Of a DNA stretch of 64,000 bases, positions 56,395 to 64,000 are shown one piece after another (the stretch's first letter is position 1; each line of letters begins with the position of its first letter). The notes below the pieces were generated by a model that made no database searches, was not told the DNA's origin, and saw only the letters and a list, made by a program, of their open reading frames with translations. A program made the position numbers and the translations under genes. The DNA is from Dichetophora obliterata (taxonomy: Eukaryota > Arthropoda > Insecta > Diptera > Sciomyzidae). The DNA is taken from assembly GCA_963920525.1 (NCBI GenBank), contig OY986440.1, positions 20,670,187 to 20,734,186 of the forward strand, written 5' to 3'.

Positions 56395-57465
56395 CTATGC
56401 ACCGTTTACTAGCTAGCAGACCTTTTACCGCCTTCCATTTTACCCACAAATATTGATTTTTACAAATCAATAAAAATGCTATCAGACGGTGTTAGTCGCA
56501 TTGTAATTAAAGTTGGTTATTAAGTGTAAATCGTTACTGTTAGCAAATGGAGCAAATTGGGTATGGTCAATCTATATACACGCACTTGAACGCCCACTTG
56601 AAAGGGCATACAGCGGCCGTTTAACTTAATTTAGGCCTTGTACATCCGTTGTTTGACCGCTAGGCTTTTGGGGTTATTTTTAGGCCATGTTCGATCCATA
56701 TACGGCCATCCGGTCCATGTTCGACCGCTGTTCGCCCGCTAATATTTTTACTCGGGCTGTGCTAAAAATTGTGATATTTGAAATTAGTCTATAGAAGCCA
56801 CTTTTTTGAGCTTTAAAAATGCAAATTGTTCTATGACTTCATCATATTGCATTGAATTTGCAATGTCATATTCAACCGATATTGAGGCTAAGCCATATTT
56901 GATCGCTCTTGTTTTATCGAATTTCGAAGATGATTTCTAATTATCTTTAATTTAGAAAAACTTATTTCAACTGATAAAATCGTAACAGCACTTGTTATTA
57001 TAATTCCATATGCAATTGCAGAATTTGACAGCAAATTCTCCATACCGTTGGCTTTAAAGCCTTTGAGAACATGGATTATGACTCAAACAATATTACTACT
57101 TTTCACCAAAACTTCTTAGAAGAAATTTTCTGAGAAAAACCAACTATGCAGCTGTGGAAATGCATGACACTCAAATAAGTTTTATTTAAAATATTCAGAT
57201 TTATTAGTAATATTAATCAAATATATGCAAATTAGATGAGTCTATTTGTTGTTCATGATTTGTGCGCGCCTTTAAAAATATAATAAAAAGTCACTTGTGA
57301 ATACTTCTTCATTCAACTTTTTTTTTACAACTTAAATATTAACAAGAACAATTTCGCATTTCGAATTTGAGCGTAATTTGAATTGAAAACAAAATTGATT
57401 TAATTACTGTTTGCACCTTATGAAAAATTATTACAACTTTCTATGCATAACTTCGAATAATATCT
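56395..57465. other. Non-coding stretch within the Tc1-like element
   Basis: TTCGACCGCTGTTCGCCCGC near 56718 resembles 35220-35270. No genes recognised. Confidence 0.35.
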
Positions 57466-58010
57466 ATCATCATCTGCATGCCAAAACCATGAATGTGAAA
57501 AAATTTGATATTGGATTTATTGCTGGAACATTCATTGTATAAACATATGGAATAGGAATGTGGTTCAGATCTGCCGCAATGCTACAGTTCTAAATCAATG
57601 AATGTTGTTTTTTTTTATTTTTTTATCATGCCAAAAAATTAAATGTGCCACATTCATTTTTCTGGCACAAACATTTAAACAAAATTTGAATTTTTCTGCA
57701 AGCCAAAGTATAAAGAAATAAAAGATCCTACATATTTATACATTACTTTATTCCTTGAAGCATGAAAGTTTTATAAATTGGCAATTTTCTGCATGCCAAA
57801 ACAAGTAATTTGTCTTAAAAATCTCTTTGGAGAGAGGTAGGCCAGCCAAATTTTAAACTTTTGTTAAGTAACTAAATACCTACCATTCGGTAAAGGAAAT
57901 TTTTAAAAAAATGTAACTTCCCTAATTTTCAGAACCATTCAAACCTTTAAACTCGTTTTCTCAAAAACTTTAAAAATGCACATTAATGGTTTTGGCATGC
58001 AGATGACGAT
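57466..58010. repeat. 545-bp fold-back element with CATCTGCATGCC ends
   Basis: ATCATCATCTGCATGCCAAA at 57466 is inverted at 58010 with only one or two differences over 32 bases. Internal CATGCCAAAA phrases repeat the motif. Confidence 0.7.
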
Positions 58011-58211
58011 ATGTTCTTACACGTTCTCAATATTTTGTAAATATTTATAAAATTTCGGCAAATAACTCTAGTATTTTTAAATAAAATTTACTATAGCGCC
58101 CTTGTGTAGCTCGTGCCCCCGTGCCTTGCACAGTCTAAACTATGCGGTTGGACAGGCACTGAATTTGGCCAACCATTTTTCGAATTATTTGTGTAAGACT
58201 ATACATATAAC

Positions 58212-59079
58212 CAGGGCCCGGATTTTGATGACCTAAAAAACTGCAAAAAATTAACTAAAAAACAATGACAAAAATTACCTAAAAACTATTAAAAAAAATA
58301 AACAAAAAATAAAACATTACAAAACTTTTTTTACATTTTTAAGATATGTTTTTGTAAACAGAAAGAAAAACTTCTTTCTACTTCTGCACTGACTGCATAT
58401 GTCATCGGATGTAAGTTCTTTCTCTTCTAATTTCATAGTATTAAAATTGTTCCCCCCTAATATTTCAGCAAATAGAGTTTAAAAAAACTAGCATATCCTG
58501 AGTCCTTATCTAACAATTGTTTCATCTTTCTTAATACCCTTTCGTCAGTTTCACCACGCGTCAGTTTCACCACGAGCTTTTTTTCATCGAAGTCTATAAA
58601 CAAAGCTACTCCTTTGTCGAGAGGTAATGTTTTTGATTCAAGGGACTCTTGTGTTAAAGGAATAAACAAAGCTATTCCTTGTTGAGAGGTAATGTTTTTA
58701 ATTGAAGGGACTCTAGTGTTAAAGGAATATGTTTAAAAATTTACATTTTTACATTTGTTAGGACGAAAGCAAACGAAAAAAAAATTATTTTAAAATAACA
58801 CCAATATGACTTAAAAACCGAAATATGCTCTAAAAGTTGTCCAAATGTCCAAAAATGACAAAAAAAAATAACTTAAAAATACAGTAAACCCTTAATACAG
58901 TAAAAATTGCCTGAAAACTAAAAACGATAAAAAACGATGAAAAACTACAAAAAAAATTACCTAAAACTTTTCATATTTGGAATTTAGGAAACATAAATGG
59001 ACGTTCTAAATAAGCAAGAAATATGTTAATATTAGAAGCAGCAGAAAAAAGATGACATGTCATCGAAATCCTAGCCCTA
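58212..59079 (-). mobile_element. hAT element, 868 bp
   Basis: CAGGGCCCGGATTTTGATGA (58212) and the inverted end (from 59079, TAGGGCTAGGATTTCGATGA) match well. Flanks CATATAAC and TTTATAAC agree at 6 of 8. A piece of hAT transposase lies inside on the minus strand, which confirms the superfamily. Confidence 0.8.
58330..58700 (-). pseudogene. hAT transposase C-terminal fragment
   Basis: The minus strand reads ESLESKTLPLDKGVALFIDF and VVKLTRGETDERVLRKMKQL, a frame break, then KLEEKELTSDD, and in another frame VSAEVERSFSF...KHIL. SAEVERSFS is the hallmark of the hAT dimerisation domain that anchors transposase multimers. The preceding helices match the linker region of that family. A 60-70-base tandem duplication (58608-58735) and stops break it. 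Confidence 0.8.
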
Positions 59080-59837
59080 TTTATAACTCTGACTAAAAGG
59101 CAAATAAAAAAAAGTAAATAAAAATGTACGTTTCTTAGGGACACTGAATGGATGGATACCTAGCTTAAAAAAAAAATAACGACATCGCGCGGAACCAAGG
59201 TTTTACCAGGAGCACTTAATTACAAATTTTAAATAAGTTCCAAATAATTTGGTCAATACTGTATATGGACTATATCCTCTGCCCAGACAAAACCAATTTA
59301 TGAAGGATTAGAGTATGTCCCTTTTGTTATATTTCATATGCTTCTGTTGACCTGCGTTCGTCAGATAACAAAATAAATATTGCTCAAACATGCAAAGCAT
59401 ACATATGTATAAAATACTCTGAAACATAAAACTACTTACACTAGCCTAGCTGTCATTATGCTATAGCTTAGTAATAGGGCACACCTCTGATTTCGTCTGG
59501 ACAGACTACATACATACCAGCTCGTTTACTGCCCATCGGTTCATTACCTATCCGAGGGTTAATAAGCGACTCTACGCTGAGTTTTTGCCTTTGTTTGCCT
59601 GACTGGCTGGAATTAATTGGTGTTCTGAAAATTTCTCATTCGATTCCACAACGTATAAATCGTATGAATCGAATGATGCTTTCTCCAACATTGTTCTGCT
59701 GTAAGCACAAAAAAGCTATCTGTTATTGTCAATGCTATTCTTTGGCAAGTTCATTTCATTATGAATTTTGCATGATGCATTTTAACGCATACAGTTGTGT
59801 TTGATGTGATACCACTTGAGGTGGTTTGCCACAACTA

Positions 59838-60849
59838 CCCAGTAGTTCCAGTCTTGAAGAAATCTCAAATTTTTTCTTGATCCTTGACGAAACATGCTGA
59901 TTTGGCCATACATTTCATTGACGAAAATTTCATATAAATGTTCCGAATTCGTGCAAGACGCAATGCAAGGCGTAGGGATTTATCATGCACGAACCCAATA
60001 TCGAAATATTGAGGAAGTTTCGTTAACGAAAATTAGACAGAAATATAAATAAAATTCGTCAAGGAATTAAAATCGAAACGTGCGTCTGGACCGAATTCAA
60101 CGTCGTGCCATATATTTAATAGGGGATAAAAATATTTCATCCTCTCTCAACTCTATTGGAAATCGAGGTAATGTTGGTTTCGTAATGGCCTGAAGCCACC
60201 ACACCGTATGTTTTCCAGGTCCACTCGGGCAGCTGTCCAAGCCCACTGCTTAACCATTGCCTTGATGCCACACAGAACCTCACGTTGTAGTGATAATTCT
60301 TTCTTTAGTCTTACGGTAAAGTTGTGGAATAGCCGCCCTGCGAGCGTGTTTCCCGTCAGTGTTGAGCTGTGCAAATTTAAAACAAATCTTCACCGAGACT
60401 ACTCCATCTTTTCAACCTCTAACTAACTATCACCCATCTTCCAAATCAACACAATGTTCATACATTTATAAGAAACATCACCTGAGCTTTCACTCTACAA
60501 AACAGAAAAATATGATACCAAATTGTCAAAGTCAAACAAATTCGACAGCAATGGCAATGACACCTAAACACTGGTGTCAATGAATATTTAAATACCTTCG
60601 AAAACCATCGATAGTCAGTTCAAAATTACCGATAGTCACGATAGTGTGAACTCTATAGTTTAGCCTCTGAACGATTCGGCGAATCACAACAATCATGAAT
60701 ATCTTGAAGTTTTAGTAAAAGAGTGGAAAAAGTTAGGCGCTGACTTCGCATTATATTTTGTATGAATTTTTTAAGTCCAGCAGCTCATGCAGAAACTTCC
60801 TTTGAGAAATCATCACGAAAAGTTCTTCGTGATGTCGCGAACTACTGGT
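59838..60849. mobile_element. TA-flanked element with CCCAGTAGTTCC ends, containing a LINE fragment
   Basis: CCCAGTAGTTCCAGTCTTGA at 59838 is inverted on the right as ...GCGAACTACTGG(T) to 60849, with TA on both sides. It is related to 37598-39156. Most of its middle is a LINE 3' segment (60083-60600). Confidence 0.65.
60083..60426 (+). pseudogene. C-terminal end of a non-LTR reverse transcriptase
   Basis: Reads LDRIQRRAIYLIGD, then, after a frame break and deletion near 60175, RSTRAAVQAHCLTIALMPHR, LTVKLWNSRPASVFP and FKTNLHR to a stop at 60424-60426. The order DRVQRRA.RLIGD ... RTSR ... LWNSLPASVFP is the typical C-terminal tail of several insect LINE families. The catalytic domain is absent, as expected for a 5'-truncated insertion. 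It differs from the jockey-type relic at 24262. Confidence 0.85.
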
Positions 60850-61254
60850 TAATTGAACATTCAAAACTACAAATTTGTGTGTGAGCGTAAAAAGTGGACA
60901 ATTTTAATTATTATATGAATACCAAATGGCATGGCAGATACAATATGGCATGTTTGGCCCTTTCCTGCCTACAATCTAACACAACAATTACCTTTATTTT
61001 CACATATTATGCAAATACAATATAACTCGAAAACAGCGCCACCTATTGAACACTAATATAACGAAGCTACAAACCATCGTCAAGACAAAACATATATAAG
61101 TAAACATACGAATTGGCCATTTAAGCTCTTGAAAGGACTGTGACAGAGCTTCTTATGATCTTGTTGTGTTGTGCGTGTTTGTACACAAATGTTTGTAGAC
61201 AAAGAACTGGACCTACGTGCTTTTTGTCGATTTCAAACAACTCATGTTTGAAAG

Positions 61255-61435
61255 AAGCTTTTCATGACAGTTTTTATTATCTGTGGTTTGCCATTGTCTG
61301 CAGACAGGTGGTGACACCGACAGAACAGCTAATTTCCATTCCAAAAACATCCTATGCAGATGGTAAGGACTGAGCCAGGCTTCTTTTGCCTTAAGGGCCA
61401 CGCACTTAATCAGTACGCAACGGCCGCCACAAGTT
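61255..61435 (-). mobile_element. SINE-2 copy, diverged
   Basis: The minus strand has the head GTGGCGGCCGTTGCGTACTG and a GCGTGGCCCTTAAG segment, then CTGTCTGCAGACAATGGCAA in the body, matching 29308-29500. The B box is poorly preserved. Frames on both strands here are by-products. Confidence 0.65.
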
Positions 61436-62842
61436 GTTAAATCACTTAATGGAGAGAGAACATATGTCAAACACAAGAACACAGAACACAATATTGTTCT
61501 GCCAAAATATCTCTCATTAAAAGTTATTAAGTATTAGGCGTCAATCTGAAATATACAGTCCGGAAATACAATTTTAAAACAAAAACTTTTTCTTTTTTTC
61601 TACAATATTATTGTAAATATGAAATGAAAATATCAATAAAATTATAAATTTAAAAATACAATATATACATATAAAACAGTGATAACATAATATATAGTTT
61701 ATATTTAAAAAAAAGGAAACTAAATGCAAAATAAAATTTTAAAATAAACTGAAAACACAAAAACTTGTTAAAAAAAAATTGATGCAACCAACAGACTGAA
61801 CAATTAAAAGCACGAGTTTGATTAAAAAGGACGAAAGCGTTAATACTGCAGACATCAATTTGTTTGGAGTCCTTTGGGGTAGAAGGCTTTGGGAATTTTA
61901 AGAAAATTCTTAAGTCTTGCTGTTACAAAAACTTGTCATAAAAGCGTAGGTATAACAGCGAAGTTGGTAACTATGTATAAAAATAAAGACATATCTGAAA
62001 TAAAATATACCTAATGCAATCAAGAGAGGAAGAAAACATCATGGATTGAATTTTTTTTCAAAAATTAAATTTTATTTATTAACTATAAAGTTTTCTTTGA
62101 ATGTGCACCTCAGCTTTTAACACTTAGAACTGAACTTTCCAAATGAGAACATCGACAGAAAAACTTTACGTTTGCAACTGTAGAAATCAAATTCACCGTC
62201 AGTGTTTTTTTCGTTTACATGATTTTAATTATAAGTTATTTAGAACAAAACTAAGTTTTGAAGAAGGCAAGAACAAAAACAACAACAACTCTGTATAGAG
62301 TCATCAATCACACAGCGGACTTTTTTTTAGTTTTTTTAGATTTTTTTAAAAAAAAAGTTTTTTAAGTAGTTTAACTTCCATATTCAGTAGTCTTGAGTGA
62401 TTCAGCTGTGACCAACCCATTGTTTAAGTTTTATATGTTCGAATAAACTCGTCTGAATTATATGACGTTAAAGCAAAAGAATTTTTATTTCTAGGTCAAG
62501 CTTTTTCACTATTCTTTTTTGGAGTTCAACAAATTTGCTGAAATGTACCAATGCATTGTGCGAGTTTTTTTTTTGCTTCCGCTAGAAAGCTAAGGTGTTT
62601 AAGCCCTTGAGACCAAGGGGTACTATAAGACCCCATGCGTTTTCTAGTTATCGTTGCTATAACTACAATTAAACCGGTAATTTTTACCTTGAATTTGGTT
62701 TTAAAAGCTTTTTAGAATCTGGCAACACCGGCAGGCCTATAGCTGATCAGCTGGAAGCCTATAGCTGATCAGCTATTATTATTTTTCTTGGAAAGTGTGT
62801 TAATTACACTGCTCAAGTATTTTGCTAATTCCTCGATTAAAT
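61436..62842. other. Non-coding stretch, AT-rich
   Basis: Contains a direct duplication GCCTATAGCTGATCAGCT (62733-62773) and long A/T runs. No genes or element ends recognised. Confidence 0.4.
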
Positions 62843-62844
62843 TA

Positions 62845-64000
62845 CACAGTATTACAAAAGTTTACATACGGCTAACAAATTTCGGTTTTTTTGAAAACAG
62901 TATGATGTTTTTAACTTTTTGCAGATTATTTGTAACTTAAATAAAAAATAAGTAATTTTACTAATGGTCCAGAATAATTTTGTTGTTTTTGTATGAAAAT
63001 AACAACATAAAACGTAAAACGCGTAAATTTTCATATTTACATAAGTATACATACCCCCTTAAAAATTGATGTACCGTTATTAGTAAATTAGCTGTGCCAA
63101 TTTCATGCTGATCTGCTTCAACTCATTATCAGAGCTTTTAACTTCATAGAAAGATGTCATATTTGTGAAACAAAAATAATAAAGTCTCGATAGTGCAGTA
63201 AAATGGGCAAGGGTAAAGAAATTCCTGAACCAATTCGAAAAACAGTCATTAAATTAAGGAATGACGGCAAATCTCTCAACGAAATTGGACAGATTTTAAA
63301 AAAGCCTACAGTCCAAACAATAATAAAAAATTTCAATAAAAGTGGAAATTATGAAAGTAGTGCACGTTCCGGCCGCGCTCGAGTTCTCGACGATCGAACA
63401 CAACGCACAGTTATTCGCCTTGTCAAAGAAAATCCCAAACAAAGTGCAGTCGAATTAAATCGAATATTGAGGACTAATCTGGGAGTAAATGTTTCCGACC
63501 AAACTGTTCGCAGAACCATCAAGAGGAATGGGTACAATAGCAGAGTTGCAAGAAAAAAACCATTCCTAAGAGCTGTGAACAGCCAAAAACGCTTGGAGTA
63601 TGCACAAAAGTACCACAACGTTCACATAAATGACCCTACTTTTTGGGAAAGAATAATATTCACCGATGAATGTAAGTTTATGGTTTTTGGAGGGAATGGT
63701 AAGGCTAAAGTTTGGCGAAAGCCGAATACGGAGTTATTACCCCAGAATGTTAACTCCACAGTGAAACATGGAGGCGGGTCAGTCATGGTCTGGGGATGTA
63801 TGGCCGCAAATGGTGTTGGAAAACTAAGATTCATCAATGGAATTGTGGATAAGACCATGTATGTTGACATTTTAAAGGACAGCTATCTTCCTAGTATTGA
63901 AATGTTGGATCTGGAAGGAAAATCTATTTTTCTGCAGGATAACGATCCGAAACATTCTTCGAAGATGGTGAAGGAATGGCTTTTCTATAATGTCAAACAC
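62845..64000 (+). mobile_element. Tc1-like transposon, left part, apparently intact
   Basis: After TA (62843-62844) the end reads CACAGTATTACAAAAGTTTA. ACAAAAGTTTACATAC (62854) is echoed about 185 bases inward by ACATAAGTATACATAC (63039), the paired-site (IR/DR) arrangement of many Tc1-like elements. An uninterrupted transposase frame begins at 63203 and runs off the window, so the right end is not visible. Confidence 0.88.
63203..64000 (+). CDS. Tc1-like transposase, open to the window edge
   Basis: ATG 63203 opens 266 codons with no stop or frameshift. Transposases of this family bind the element ends and cut and paste the element at TA. Residues 1-115 form the paired helix-turn-helix region (MGKGKEIPEPIRKTVIKLR; SDQTVRRTIKRNGY), with a basic linker SARSGRARV at 53-61. 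The first catalytic Asp is D155 in IIFTDECKF. GGGSVMVWGCM follows, and D246 in FLQDNDPKHSS is the second, 91 residues later. The third acidic residue, expected 34 residues further on (about 281), lies outside the window, so DD34E is predicted but not seen. It is the only transposase here without visible damage. Confidence 0.93.
   Translation, partial: MGKGKEIPEPIRKTVIKLRNDGKSLNEIGQILKKPTVQTIIKNFNKSGNYESSARSGRARVLDDRTQRTVIRLVKENPKQSAVELNRILRTNLGVNVSDQTVRRTIKRNGYNSRVARKKPFLRAVNSQKRLEYAQKYHNVHINDPTFWERIIFTDECKFMVFGGNGKAKVWRKPNTELLPQNVNSTVKHGGGSVMVWGCMAANGVGKLRFINGIVDKTMYVDILKDSYLPSIEMLDLEGKSIFLQDNDPKHSSKMVKEWLFYNVKH

Larger units (their letters stand above)
53966..59261 (-). mobile_element. Tc1-like element with many internal insertions
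   Basis: CAGTATTGGCCAAAA (53966) and the inverted TTTGGTCAATACTG (to 59261) are Tc1-type ends, each flanked by TA (53964-53965 and 59262-59263). A minus-strand Tc1 transposase relic (55826-56165) lies inside and probably belongs to it. At 5.3 kb it is inflated by a SINE, a fold-back element, a hAT-like element and part of the large repeat. Confidence 0.7.
53768..59558. mobile_element. piggyBac-like element, split by a Tc1-like insertion
   Basis: TTAA (53764-53767) then CCCTCGGATAG on the left, and CTATCCGAGGG then TTAA (59559-59562) on the right. TTAA duplication with CCC-type ends is characteristic of piggyBac elements. Both sides carry a subterminal near-palindrome, GTCTGGCCAGACGAAAT on the left and ATTTCGTCTGGACAGAC on the right. 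Only about 500 bp belongs to this element (53768-53965 and 59262-59558). The rest is the inserted Tc1-like element. No transposase. Confidence 0.8.

Noticed and set aside
58457..58669. Host gene encoding a small soluble protein
   Set aside because: It lies inside a hAT element and joins to SAEVERSFS, the hAT dimerisation motif, so it is transposase debris.
61140..61491. Small cysteine-rich protein frames on both strands
   Set aside because: Both overlap a SINE-2 copy, and neither has a convincing signal peptide or Cys spacing.

Overview
The window looks like nuclear DNA from an insect, most likely a higher fly (Diptera). It is very AT-rich, has no operons or ribosome-binding sites, and is packed with eukaryotic transposons: DD34D mariner, Tc1-like, hAT-like, piggyBac-like and P-like (THAP) elements, jockey-type LINE relics and tRNA-headed SINEs. 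A processed copy of ribosomal protein gene RpS21 is also present. The insect assignment is inference from this mix. I could not identify any intact, named host gene. Two short open frames (868-1182 plus, 16207-16542 minus) are the only candidates for host coding sequence. The most intact coding sequence is a Tc1-like transposase that runs off the right edge (63203-64000).

Layout. 1-5,000: a possible promoter and small ORF, a 191-bp tandem repeat and a nested fold-back element. 5,522-7,963: a nested set of P-like insertions whose target duplications can all be read. It contains a THAP-domain relic and an RpS21 retrocopy. 9,600-15,500: MITEs, a 20-bp minisatellite, a deleted mariner and a hAT-like element. 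16,200-21,500: a candidate coding frame, two full SINEs and MITEs. 21,594-25,441: a hAT-like element and a minus-strand jockey-type LINE relic. 26,448-31,886: a second nest, in which one small P-like element has been inflated to 4.9 kb by a MITE that carries a THAP-bearing P-like element and by a hAT-like element that carries a SINE, a MITE and a Tc1 remnant. Two more P-like MITEs sit side by side on its right. 32,364-43,100: further MITEs, a 141-bp tandem repeat, and several TA-flanked elements with TACCCAG ends. 43,924-52,032: a large direct duplication in which later insertions can be dated against the sister copy. 53,764-59,562: a piggyBac-like element (TTAA duplication) split by a Tc1-like element, which itself holds a hAT-like element, a SINE and a transposase relic. 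59,838-60,849: a TA-flanked element carrying the C-terminal end of a LINE. 62,845-64,000: the left part of an apparently recent Tc1-like element.

How the parts relate. These are not genes acting together. They are layers of insertion, and several layers can be ordered from perfect or near-perfect target-site duplications and from empty-site copies elsewhere in the same window. The most distinctive content is a group of CA-terminated elements with 8-bp duplications. Two carry THAP coding sequence, one has an RpS21 retrocopy inside it, and three have used the same 8-bp target in succession. Coordinates of repeat ends were read by eye and may be off by a few bases where the ends are degenerate.
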